Below are positions 1-7,863 of a stretch of 32,133 bases of DNA, piece by piece. The translations under genes were made by a program, and so were the position numbers. The stretch is from Chloroflexota bacterium (GTDB lineage: Bacteria; Chloroflexota; Anaerolineae; Anaerolineales; Anaerolineaceae), in contig JAAZNB010000335.1 in NCBI GenBank assembly GCA_012798515.1, positions 1-32,133 of the forward strand, given 5' to 3'. Positions within the stretch are counted from its first letter, which is position 1. Every line of letters starts with the position of its first letter. The notes below the pieces were generated by a model. That model had not been told where the DNA came from, searched no databases, and saw nothing but the letters and a program-made list of their open reading frames with translations.

Positions 1-390
1 ACCGGCCAGGGGATATGTACCGGGTTGGATGCCCATCCCATTCCCGATGAAGTGCAATTCTCCCGACGTGAGGGTATGGAAGACGATCGACGAGGTGTTG
101 TAGGCGATCAACGTGTACTGGCTGATCGCGCCGCTGCGCCGGAGGGCGTCCAGTTGGGCCACATGTTCGGAGAGGACAGGCTCGCCGGACTGGCGCACCA
201 GGCTGAGGTCGCCGCCTACTAGCTGGGCCGGTTCGATCAGGAGGGCGCCCTGGATGGACTGGGCCATCATGGTCATGGCCACCAACACCGTGGTCCCCAA
301 GAGGATACACAACCAGGCGATCACAATACGCTGCCCCCCACGGCGCAGGTTACGGATGGCCAGACGGAAGAAATAAAACAGGGTGGTCAT
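1..390 (-). CDS. FtsX/MacB-like ABC transporter permease, N-terminal part (cut by window edge)
   Basis: The reading frame is open from an ATG at 390 to the window edge (130 codons, no stop), so only the N-terminus is present. Residues 1-20 are a short cytoplasmic segment with Arg-rich 'RLAIRNLRRGGQR', followed by one hydrophobic helix at about 22-44. An extracytoplasmic stretch then begins (EPAQLVGGDLSLVRQSGEPVL...). This order (positively charged N-terminus, one helix, then a soluble periplasmic domain) is that of FtsX/MacB-type permeases, which act with an ATPase in lipoprotein release, efflux or cell-envelope work. The start is supported by a GAGG motif 7 nt upstream on the minus strand. 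It is separated from the upstream minus-strand gene by 365 bp and a terminator, so it is probably transcribed independently. The family call is from the N-terminal pattern alone. The substrate cannot be told. Confidence 0.7.
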   Translation of the reverse strand, partial: MTTLFYFFRLAIRNLRRGGQRIVIAWLCILLGTTVLVAMTMMAQSIQGALLIEPAQLVGGDLSLVRQSGEPVLSEHVAQLDALRRSGAISQYTLIAYNTSSIVFHTLTSGELHFIGNGMGIQPGTYPLAG

Positions 391-716
391 GGGCGTGCCT
401 CGTCTTTACCACACAGGTGGAAGAGCTGGCTGCCTGCTTTCCCTGGTCTCGCCTGGCCATGCCGGTTGGGGATTGAAAGGAAGGGGATGCAGGGGAAATG
501 GGCCATAGCGCTCTCCAGGTGCGTTTTAGAATATGGCCAGTATAGGGCGCACAGGGGAAGAGCGGCTCGGTCACAGGTCTGAAAACGGATCGGCCCGGGG
601 TCGGATTCTGGTGAAGCCGGGGAAATAGCGGCCAGGCAGATCCCTCGCCAGATATCACCAGAGGAGCGGGTGGCCGAATTTGCCGGGCTGGTCGAGCAAG
701 TTGCGGAGATCGGGTA

Positions 717-748
717 CAAAAAAAGAACTGCCGGGAGAACCCCGGCAG
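717..748 (-). terminator. Rho-independent terminator after the TolB/periplasmic-binding fusion gene
   Basis: A perfect 8-bp GC-rich inverted repeat (CTGCCGGG at 728-735, CCCGGCAG at 741-748) with a 5-nt loop is followed, on the minus strand, by a T-rich tract (seven T from 724 to 718). It lies 7 bp beyond the stop codon of the fusion gene and probably ends the whole minus-strand run. The remaining bases from 391 to 716 hold no gene I can support. Confidence 0.85.
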
Positions 749-755
749 CTCCTGC

Positions 756-2741
756 TCATTCGAGAAACCATTCTTCCTGAATGGCGGCTGGGGCCATCCT
801 TTCGTCCACAATATAGGGGTCGTTTTCAGTTCCGATCTTTTCCAACCATTCTTGCAGGTTGTCATTGGTGATGACCGGGCTGTTCACGTACAGGCTGCGT
901 CCGTACGGCCCATCCAGGGCGGACGGGTCGATCTGTGCGCCGGTGAGCAGGTAATAGGCAGCATACACGGCATCGTAGGCAATGCCGGGAGGGTTGCTGA
1001 CTGCAATGCAGCGCATTGCGGGGAAGTCGGTGAGCCGGTCCTTCCAGATGTACAGGCCCTCTTTGCTCGGCTCACACATCAATAGAGGCCACGTCTGTGA
1101 TGGCATCCGGTTGTCAGCTACCCCTAAAACAATGGTGGATAAAGAGTCATTGGACCAGATGGCTTGCAGATTGGGATATTCCTCCATCAAAGTGTTGACG
1201 TAGCCTTTACCTTCCTTGAAGGTGTATTTGTCTTCCTCGTGGGTGACGACGGTGACCCCTGGATATTTCTCCAGTAGATCTTCAATGATGGCGGCCTGCG
1301 GGTGGTCGGGTTGGAAATCAAAATAGGCCAGATCGCCCGCTCCGCCCATGCCCTCCAGCATCCATTCCAGGCTGGTATTCACCCATTGGCGGGGGTCGAT
1401 GGTAACGCTATACGTGCCCTCCAGGTCGGATTCGGCGTCCAGCACGAACACGGGAATCTGCCGGGCCTGGGCCTCCAGAAGCGAGGGAGTGAGCTCCTCT
1501 ACCCCGGACGGGCCGGTGTTGTGCACAACCGCGTCCACCCCCTGGGCGATCAGCCCGGGGACGTCTCCATACAGACAGCGCAGGCCCAGTTCTTCACAGG
1601 CTTTTTGGAAATTGTCTTTCCTTTGCGATTGTTCGGGCCGGTCACCGGCGTAGCCGATGACGATGGTGTGGGAATCCTGGACCGGTTGGATTACAGCCGC
1701 GTCCGTTCCGGCCCCCGGCCCACAGTTGGCGGGGTAGTCGGGATTGCTGTCCCGGGCGGGGTTATTGGTGAGATTGACTGCACCGATGCCTATGTCCAGG
1801 ACGTCCGGAAGGGCCTGGCCGATGAGATAGATTTCCTCGTTCCCATCGAAGCTGTCCGTGTTGGTCAGTTCCACCCGCTCACCGGAGACGGTCCAGAAGG
1901 GCATATAGCGCTGTAGCTCGCCTTTGCCGCCCACGTCGACGATGTCGCTGCCATCCGGGTTGACGACGCAGTTGTGGCAGAACTCGTCCTGGCCCGTCCA
2001 GCCCCAATTGGTGAAAATTCTACCATCCACCGTCCAGGCAAGGGTGGAGACCTGGCCGTTATCGGTGATCTGCCGGACGTGGCTGCCGTCTGGGCTCATG
2101 ACGAAAACGTTCCATTTCCAATCCTCGCCCGACAACCAGGCGATCTGGCTGCCATCCGGGGACCAGGTGGCCTGGGCGTCTTTTTCGGGGCTGTGGGTCA
2201 GGTTGGCTGCCTGGCCGCTACCGCCGGCATCCATGACAAAGATGTCGCCCTGGCTGGTGTAGGTGATCTGGCGGCCGTCAGGCGACCAGTCTGGCCAGTC
2301 ACTGTCGTTCTCGCGGGTCAACTGGCGCACCTGGCTGCCGTCGGCGTTCATGACGTAGATGAACTGGCCGCCGTCTGGCTCGTTTTCACGGTTGGAGACA
2401 AAAGCGATGCGGCTGCCATCCGGCGACCAGGCGGGATTGAAATCGTCCCCCGGGTGGTTGGTGAGATTGACGCTATGGCTGCCGTCGGGCTCCATGCGAT
2501 AAATCTCACGGTTGCCGTCGCGATCCGAATCGAAAACGATTCTACAGGTCAAAGGCGGCGCTTCAGTGGGCGCCAGGGTTTCGGTAGGCGCCGGGGTCCC
2601 AGTTGGGGGTGGTTCCGTGGGCAGGACTGGGGTGGCTGCCTGGACGGCAGGCGCTTGTGGCGCGGCGGCCGGACTGCAAGCGGTCAGGAGTAGTACAATG
2701 GCGAAGGTGAGGAGCAGGCTTGAAAGCGCATTTTTCTTCAT
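756..2741 (-). CDS. Lipoprotein fusing a TolB/PD40 beta-propeller to a type I periplasmic sugar-binding domain
   Basis: This 661-residue protein starts with a lipoprotein signal (LLLTAC, lipidated Cys22) and a Thr/Pro linker at about 23-62. Residues about 64-345 carry repeated PD40/TolB blades, seen as 'WSPDGSRIAF', 'WSPDGRQITY' and 'WSPDGSQIAW', each paired with a 'V(M)NADGS..RQLT'-type strand. From about residue 358 (HTIVIGYAG) to the end it looks like a type I periplasmic binding protein of the RbsB/LacI-like class: 'GVDAVVHN', 'IPVFVLDAE', 'LQAIWSNDS' and a C-terminal 'GIAYDAVYAAYYLLTG'. The protein should sit on the outer face of the membrane. It is the last gene of the minus-strand run, 99 bp after the helical-toroid lipoprotein gene, and precedes a strong terminator. 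Inference: a ligand receptor or surface sensor, since no permease is fused or adjacent. The ribosome site is weak (GGGCC before ATG). Domain calls are from motifs, and the fusion itself is unusual. Confidence 0.8.
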   Translation of the reverse strand: MKKNALSSLLLTFAIVLLLTACSPAAAPQAPAVQAATPVLPTEPPPTGTPAPTETLAPTEAPPLTCRIVFDSDRDGNREIYRMEPDGSHSVNLTNHPGDDFNPAWSPDGSRIAFVSNRENEPDGGQFIYVMNADGSQVRQLTRENDSDWPDWSPDGRQITYTSQGDIFVMDAGGSGQAANLTHSPEKDAQATWSPDGSQIAWLSGEDWKWNVFVMSPDGSHVRQITDNGQVSTLAWTVDGRIFTNWGWTGQDEFCHNCVVNPDGSDIVDVGGKGELQRYMPFWTVSGERVELTNTDSFDGNEEIYLIGQALPDVLDIGIGAVNLTNNPARDSNPDYPANCGPGAGTDAAVIQPVQDSHTIVIGYAGDRPEQSQRKDNFQKACEELGLRCLYGDVPGLIAQGVDAVVHNTGPSGVEELTPSLLEAQARQIPVFVLDAESDLEGTYSVTIDPRQWVNTSLEWMLEGMGGAGDLAYFDFQPDHPQAAIIEDLLEKYPGVTVVTHEEDKYTFKEGKGYVNTLMEEYPNLQAIWSNDSLSTIVLGVADNRMPSQTWPLLMCEPSKEGLYIWKDRLTDFPAMRCIAVSNPPGIAYDAVYAAYYLLTGAQIDPSALDGPYGRSLYVNSPVITNDNLQEWLEKIGTENDPYIVDERMAPAAIQEEWFLE

Positions 2742-2840
2742 GGTGGCCCTTGGGGCGCGGATCGGTTGGGTAGGAGGGCGTCCGCGGAGAAGTACAAAGG
2801 TTAGGATACAGAGCTGACCATAACGGCCAACCCCGGTCTG

Positions 2841-4820
2841 TCAAAATGCATACGGGTTGAACCCATTAACGGCCATGACGTACCACGCGGCGGGGGCGAT
2901 ATGGGGAATGTTCTTGTAGGTCCACGCGTCCCCGGTAAACAGGTCGAATCCCGTCGATAACTCCTCGACGGTGGCGGCGGGAAAGGCGCCATTGGGCTGC
3001 TGGATCGATTGCATGGCGTCCAGCGCTGACCGGGCCTCATCGTGCAAGCCTTGTTCTCTCAATGCCAGTGCGGTGAAAGCCGTACCTTCCGGCCACCAAC
3101 CGCCGTTGGAATTTGCGGCGTGGAAGGGATATCCGCCGGCTTGTGTTTTCATGGCCATGGCTGTAGAGAGTGCGGCGCTGTAGGGGGCGTACGCTTCCTG
3201 ACCGAGGGAAAGCAGCGACCAGACCTGGGCGTCTAACACCAGGTTGTTCTGTTCGGGAGTGACGCCATCATTGCCGGTACCGGTGTAAAAATAGCCTTTC
3301 TCTTGCGCGTACATGGATTGGATAAATTTCCATGCGCTTTCACAGGCCTGTTGGTATCTGGCATCGCCGGTCAGGGTGTAGAGTTGTTTGAACGCCGCAT
3401 AAGCATCGATATTGTGCTCTATGGATTTATAAGTAAAGCGGTATAGCGCCTCGCCATCTCCCTCGGGCCAGCCGTCGTATCCGGCCGTGAAACCAGGGGA
3501 GTCATCGGCGCAGTTTTCGAGCACCCAGTCCATGATCGTCTGGGCGAGGGTGAGATATTCCTCTCCGCCATACAGCCGGTAATATTGCAGTAAGGCCAGG
3601 GCTACGAAGGAACTGTTGCCCACGTTCGTTCCCACCTGGTAACGATCTTCATAGTAGGCCTGATCTGCCACGCTGTACCAGCCCGGCAGGCGTGTGCCAC
3701 TGCCCCAACCCGGAAAAGGCCGGATATCGCCGGCGGCGTATGCGTTACGCAGCCGGTCGGGGCGGTAGCGGTCGTTCTGGACGGCAAAAAGGAAGGCGTC
3801 TACTAGCTGACGAGCTTCATCCTGCATTCCTTCAGACAGAAAGGCCATCGCCGCCAGGGCATTGTCATAACTGAAAGCAGCGTTCTGGATGTATAACTGG
3901 TCTTTGTCGTTACGGGTGTCCGTTTCGTAAGATGGGATCATGCGCGGTGCCCCCTGTAGCGCAGCCATGGGGCCCTCGAAACGAATTTCGTCCAGGTAGA
4001 AACGCGTCTCCTGATCGCCGCTCCGGTTGCCACTGAGCACAAAGCCGAACCCGCAACCAATATTGCTGAGGTCCGCCTGGGTTAGATCGATGTCGTATTG
4101 AACCCATTCCCCGGTGAGGGTGACAAAGCCAAGAGAGCGTTTGGTGCTGCTATCCGGGTAGGGCGCGGTGGGGGCGTTGCTTTCCCCATCATAGCCGAGG
4201 CCGGCCGTGAAGAACTCAACGATCTCGCCGCCCTGCGCGCCCCTGGCCATAAACGAGAGCCGGGTCGCGCCGCTCAAGTCCAGCCCAGCGCCGTCTACTT
4301 CACCGAAGGAAAGGGTGGGGTTGGTCTCCCCTTCGGGCAGGTAACCGTTGACGAACAGCCAACCTCCCCAGGAATTCCCCTGCGTCTTTACCCGCACTTC
4401 GATGGCGCTGTCGCCTGCGTAGGGATCTATCTGCCAGTTCTCGTTCATGTCGTACACAAAATCGGAATGGCCATCGTCGATCTTCGCCTTCTGGGTGAAG
4501 TGATTGGCCGTGGCGGAAAAGTCCCGGTAAACGTATAGCCGGTCTGCCCCATCCTCCTGCCGCGTTTTAAGGTAATTGATCGCGGCGACTTTGGAAGACG
4601 TATAGCGCCCATAGGGCGATTCCTCTTGGGCCGGAGGCGTTTCCTGGGAGGGTAAATCCGGCAGGGCCGGGGTGGCCTCTGGTGAAGAAGCGTGAGGCGT
4701 GTCGTTTGTGGTGACGTCGGGAGCAGGCAGCGGGGGTGTGGCTGTGGCCAGGGATACCGGTTCAGGCATGCATGCGGCTACCAGCAGCCCGCAAATTAAA
4801 ACGGTTGCCAGCTTTTTCAT
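2841..4820 (-). CDS. Secreted lipoprotein with a carbohydrate-binding-like N-domain and alpha/alpha-toroid glycosidase-like C-domain
   Basis: The frame is open to 4952, but the start is placed at the ATG at 4820, which has GAGGGAG upstream and opens a proper signal (MKKLATVLICGLLVAAC, lipidated Cys17). A Pro/Thr-rich linker follows. The middle has a beta-rich jelly-roll-like segment ('GLDLSGATRLSFMARG', 'WVQYDIDLTQADLSN', 'RFYLDEIRFEG') resembling carbohydrate-binding modules. The C-terminal 380 or so residues have repeated helical hairpins with aromatic loops ('GTNVGNSSFVALALLQYY', 'HNIDAYAAFKQLY', 'NLVLDAQVWSLLSLG', 'GGWWPEGTAFTALAL'), the pattern of (alpha/alpha)6 toroid glycosidases and lyases. 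No family number can be assigned by eye. It probably acts on an extracellular glycan. It lies 213 bp after RidA with a hairpin between, so it may have its own promoter or be attenuated. Confidence 0.7.
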   Translation of the reverse strand: MKKLATVLICGLLVAACMPEPVSLATATPPLPAPDVTTNDTPHASSPEATPALPDLPSQETPPAQEESPYGRYTSSKVAAINYLKTRQEDGADRLYVYRDFSATANHFTQKAKIDDGHSDFVYDMNENWQIDPYAGDSAIEVRVKTQGNSWGGWLFVNGYLPEGETNPTLSFGEVDGAGLDLSGATRLSFMARGAQGGEIVEFFTAGLGYDGESNAPTAPYPDSSTKRSLGFVTLTGEWVQYDIDLTQADLSNIGCGFGFVLSGNRSGDQETRFYLDEIRFEGPMAALQGAPRMIPSYETDTRNDKDQLYIQNAAFSYDNALAAMAFLSEGMQDEARQLVDAFLFAVQNDRYRPDRLRNAYAAGDIRPFPGWGSGTRLPGWYSVADQAYYEDRYQVGTNVGNSSFVALALLQYYRLYGGEEYLTLAQTIMDWVLENCADDSPGFTAGYDGWPEGDGEALYRFTYKSIEHNIDAYAAFKQLYTLTGDARYQQACESAWKFIQSMYAQEKGYFYTGTGNDGVTPEQNNLVLDAQVWSLLSLGQEAYAPYSAALSTAMAMKTQAGGYPFHAANSNGGWWPEGTAFTALALREQGLHDEARSALDAMQSIQQPNGAFPAATVEELSTGFDLFTGDAWTYKNIPHIAPAAWYVMAVNGFNPYAF

Positions 4821-4939
4821 CTTGGTTCTCCCTCTGGATAGAGCGATTTGAAGAAAATGGACTGTGTTGTGCCAACCAACCGTGTTTATACATTCGTCAC
4901 CCAGCGTACCGTTCAATTTGGACGGCAGGAGGGTATGAA

Positions 4940-4963
4940 GGAGCCGGCGCATGGGCCGGCTCC
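4940..4963 (-). terminator. Intergenic hairpin between RidA and the toroid lipoprotein gene (possible attenuator)
   Basis: A perfect 9-bp inverted repeat, GGAGCCGGC (4940-4948) and GCCGGCTCC (4955-4963), encloses a 6-nt loop. On the minus strand it is not followed by a U-run (TTCATACCC comes next). It could therefore be a partial terminator, an RNA-stabilising stem that separates expression of the enzyme genes from the lipoproteins, or a small repeat. The structure is seen directly. Its role is inferred. Confidence 0.4.
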
Positions 4964-5033
4964 ACTTTTGGGTAATTATATCCTTTTTAAGCCGGGGGTG
5001 TGTGAACCGGCCGGGTGAATTGTTCCCCGTCTC

Positions 5034-5495
5034 CTAACGGGAGATAGCAGCCAGCAGCTCGATCTCTACCGGGGCGTTGGAAGGCAGCTCGGCCACGCCG
5101 ATGGCCGAACGGGCATGGCGTCCATGTTCGCCAAATACTTCGATCAGCAGCACAGAAGCGCCTTCGACGACCTGCGGCTGGTCGTTAAACCCCGGGGCCG
5201 AGGCCACGTAGCCGGTCACTCGCAGGATGCGCTCGACCCGGTTCAGGTCGATTAACACGGCCTGGAGCTCGGCCAGGCAGTTCAGGGCGGCCAGGCGGGC
5301 CGACTTTTTGCCGTCTTCCAGCCCCACTTCGGCGCCGAGCTTGCCGGTATAGACCAGTTTCTGATGTACGGTGCCGGTTTGCCCGGAGGCATAGACGATG
5401 TTCTGGTGGACCACGGCGGGTTGATAGGAAGCCACCGGCCTGGGGAGCTCTGGGATCACGATGCCCAATTCTTTCATGCGTTGGTAGATGTTCAT
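5034..5495 (-). CDS. RidA/YjgF/UK114-family reactive intermediate deaminase
   Basis: The 153-residue product is a RidA-fold protein of the longer type with an N-terminal extension. These enzymes hydrolyse enamine/imine intermediates such as 2-aminoacrylate. Visible family signs are 'VYASGQTG' near residue 34, the helix 'AARLAALNCLAEL'-like stretch near 67, and the C-terminal signature 'HARSAIGVAELPSNAPVEIE', with the key Arg at 129 that binds the substrate carboxylate. The frame is open to 5612, but the start is set at 5495 because a GGAG site lies about 7 nt upstream and homologues start near here. It lies 34 bp after the first enolase-superfamily gene and is surely in the same operon. Inference: it deals with an enamine or imine made by the neighbouring enzymes. 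Confidence 0.88.
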   Translation of the reverse strand: MNIYQRMKELGIVIPELPRPVASYQPAVVHQNIVYASGQTGTVHQKLVYTGKLGAEVGLEDGKKSARLAALNCLAELQAVLIDLNRVERILRVTGYVASAPGFNDQPQVVEGASVLLIEVFGEHGRHARSAIGVAELPSNAPVEIELLAAISR

Positions 5496-5529
5496 CTTTT
5501 CACTCCAGTATGTATTTTCCCTGTTCCGG

Positions 5530-6654
5530 TTATTGGATCGAAAAACGCCGGACCTTGTCTTCATCGACCACAATGCCAAGCCCCGGTCCGTCTGGGATGG
5601 TGAAAGCGCCATCCCGGATGGACAGTTTCTCTGGCAGGATGTCGTCCTGGTGGGTCATGTAGGTGCTGTCCATGGGGCGTGAAAATGCCGGCTTGGCCGC
5701 ATAGACCTGTAAAATAGCCGCCGTCTTGATGCCCAGGTCGAATCCGCAATGGTGGATGAGTGGCAGGCCGGCTTCTTCACCCAGGTCTGCGATACGCACG
5801 AGCTCTGTAATGCCGCCCAAAGGATCCATATCGACCACGGCGGCATCGATGGCGTTCGCTTGAACGTAATTGAACAGATTATGGGGGACGTAGCAATCCT
5901 CGTTGACGGCAATGGGGGTCTTGAAGCGTTTGTGCAGCTCGGCCAGGGCGTTGAACTGATTGACGCGTAGGGGCTGTTCCACGTATTCAAGCGCCAGGGG
6001 TTCGGCCTGAGACAGGAAATGGGCGGCTGCGATGAAATCGTAAGCCTCGTTCATGTCCACCCGGATGTTCAAGCGATCTGCTCCGATCTGGCGCATGAGC
6101 TCTGCGCGGCGCAGGTCGAAGGCAACGTCGTTTCCCCCGGTGGTTTTTATAGTATGGTAACCGGCATCGAGGATCTCTTGCACCCGTTCAGCGGTTACGG
6201 TTAAATCTTCCAACCCCAGGCAATAAGCAACGTTCACCCGGTCCCTGATTTTTCCACCCAGCAGGGTGTACACCGGCAGGCCCAGTGCCTTGCCGGCCGC
6301 ATCCCAACAAGCCATGTCGATTCCGGAGAGGATCCCCCGCACGCCCACCGGCGGCTCGATGGATTTGGCGGCGCGATACTGGCGGGCGTTGGCTTGAAGA
6401 CAATCCATTCCGAGCACCAGGGGACGGATGTAATGTTGGAACAAAGCAGCCTGAACGGCCGGGTTGATGACCGCGTTGGTTTCCCCCCAGCCGGTGATGC
6501 CTTCACGGGTGGTTACCTTGACCAGGCAGCTGGCTGCGCTGCGGATGCCTTCCCCGGGGGGGAGGTCGTGGCCGCGATAGGGGGCGATACCGCCTTTCTC
6601 GACCGGGGTAACCGGGATGGACACAAAGAAAATCTCTGCCTCTTGGATGATCAT
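5530..6654 (-). CDS. Enolase-superfamily (mandelate racemase/muconate lactonizing type) enzyme, copy A, with altered KxK motif
   Basis: The 374-residue protein has the N-terminal capping domain (about 1-130) and the barrel of the mandelate racemase group. Metal ligands are visible: Asp200 (IRVDMN), Glu226 (LEYVEQP) and Glu252 (VNEDCY). The base at the seventh strand is His301/302 (LIHHCGFD), with Asp275 on strand six. At the position of the KxK motif it reads Lys170-Thr171-Thr172, so the second lysine, the usual base in mandelate racemase and MLE enzymes, is missing. The next gene upstream in the operon (6687-7826) encodes a collinear paralogue with K-I-K there. An upstream ATG at 6690 overlaps the previous stop, but 6654 has a better site (GAGGGA) and aligns with the start of the paralogue. 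Substrate is unknown. Sugar-acid or hydroxyproline-type dehydration/racemisation are options, not conclusions. Confidence 0.88.
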   Translation of the reverse strand: MIIQEAEIFFVSIPVTPVEKGGIAPYRGHDLPPGEGIRSAASCLVKVTTREGITGWGETNAVINPAVQAALFQHYIRPLVLGMDCLQANARQYRAAKSIEPPVGVRGILSGIDMACWDAAGKALGLPVYTLLGGKIRDRVNVAYCLGLEDLTVTAERVQEILDAGYHTIKTTGGNDVAFDLRRAELMRQIGADRLNIRVDMNEAYDFIAAAHFLSQAEPLALEYVEQPLRVNQFNALAELHKRFKTPIAVNEDCYVPHNLFNYVQANAIDAAVVDMDPLGGITELVRIADLGEEAGLPLIHHCGFDLGIKTAAILQVYAAKPAFSRPMDSTYMTHQDDILPEKLSIRDGAFTIPDGPGLGIVVDEDKVRRFSIQ

Positions 6655-6686
6655 GCTTCCCTCATTCCCATACACGGGGTGCCGTT

Positions 6687-7826
6687 TCATTCCTGGCCGG
6701 CGCTTTCCAGCGAATAGCGCCGGATCTTATCTTCGTCGACCGTTACACCCAACCCGGGACCCTGGGGAACCAGATAATGCCCCTCCACAATCTGAATGGG
6801 TTCGACCAGGATGTCGTCGGCGTGTCCCATGTAGGTGCTGTCCACCGCATGCGACAGCGCCGGCCTGGCCGCGTAGACCTGCAGGATGGCGGCCAGCTTG
6901 ATGCCCATGTCGAACCCACAGTGATGGGCCAGGGGCAAGCCTGCTTCGGCGCAGTAGTTGGCCACCTTGACCAGCGCGGAGATCCCGCCCAATGGGTCCA
7001 GGTCTACTACGGCCAGGTCGATGGCCTTTTGGCGGATGAACTCAAACAGGTTGTGGGGGATGTAGCAATCCTCGTTGATAGCCACAGGCGTTTTGCAGCG
7101 GCTGCGCAGGGCCGCCATAGCATCGAACTGGTTCACCGGAAGAGGCTGTTCGATGTACTCCAGATCCAGGGACTCTGTGCTGTTCAAGAAGCGCGCCGCC
7201 TGGGTGAAGTCGTAGCCCTGGTTCATATCGATGCGTAAATTCATCTCGGGGCCGGTGTGTTCTCGGGCGGCGAAGGTGCGCTGCACGTCGGACACGACGT
7301 CGCCGCCGCCTTTGATTTTCAGGGTGGGGAACCCTTGCTCGCGGATCGACAGGATCTTTTCCCGGGTGGCTTCTTCCTCGAAGATGCCGATGCAGTAGGC
7401 AATGCCGACCCGCTCACGAATCATGCCCCCCAGCAGGTCGTAGACGGGGCGGTTGGCAGCCTGGCCGAGTATGTCCCAGCAGGCCATGTCGATGCCGGCC
7501 AGGAGGCTTCTGGAGAAGAGGGGCGGCACGAAGCTAGGGGAGATTTTCCTGCAAATTTCTTCACGATTCAGCGGGTCCGAGCCGATCAGGGCCGGCCGTA
7601 GAACTTCTTCGAAAAGGGCCCGGTGGAAGGAAAAGTTCACAACCGGGTTAGTCTCGCCCCAGCCCACCAGGCCGTCATCTGTCACCACTTTGTAGATACA
7701 GCTGGCGGCGCTGGTCAGCCCCTGGCCGGGGGGAAGGTTGTGTCCCCGGTAGGGGGCGATCCCCCCGGCGGCAATGGGGATCAATGGAATCCGGACGACA
7801 AATAATTCGATTTGCTCGATTTTCAT
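6687..7826 (-). CDS. Enolase-superfamily (mandelate racemase/muconate lactonizing type) enzyme, copy B
   Basis: The 379-residue enzyme is collinear with copy A without gaps through about residue 260 and shares long blocks such as 'GGIAPYRGH', 'GIDMACWD', 'NEDCYIPHNLF' and 'HHCGFD'. It has the full catalytic set: Lys170-Ile171-Lys172, metal ligands Asp200, Glu226 and Glu252, and a His pair after strand seven. Members abstract the proton next to a carboxylate with Mg2+ and then racemise, cycloisomerise or dehydrate. The C-terminal extension ends 'SLESAGQE'. The stop codon overlaps an ATG in the next gene (ATGA at 6687-6690), and the gene starts 37 bp after the second permease gene, so it is in the importer operon. 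The local ribosome site is weak. Substrate cannot be read from sequence. The association with an importer and RidA suggests a small acid that enters through that importer. Confidence 0.9.
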   Translation of the reverse strand: MKIEQIELFVVRIPLIPIAAGGIAPYRGHNLPPGQGLTSAASCIYKVVTDDGLVGWGETNPVVNFSFHRALFEEVLRPALIGSDPLNREEICRKISPSFVPPLFSRSLLAGIDMACWDILGQAANRPVYDLLGGMIRERVGIAYCIGIFEEEATREKILSIREQGFPTLKIKGGGDVVSDVQRTFAAREHTGPEMNLRIDMNQGYDFTQAARFLNSTESLDLEYIEQPLPVNQFDAMAALRSRCKTPVAINEDCYIPHNLFEFIRQKAIDLAVVDLDPLGGISALVKVANYCAEAGLPLAHHCGFDMGIKLAAILQVYAARPALSHAVDSTYMGHADDILVEPIQIVEGHYLVPQGPGLGVTVDEDKIRRYSLESAGQE

Positions 7827-7863
7827 ATTGATCTTTCGCCGAACTTGCGTAGTGATCGACGGC

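Noticed and set aside
590-716. Protein-like plus-strand stretch (SPEERVAEFAGLVEQVAEIGYKK) downstream of the fusion gene
   Set aside because: No start codon in a sensible place and no stop before the opposing gene; at most a remnant of a lost gene.
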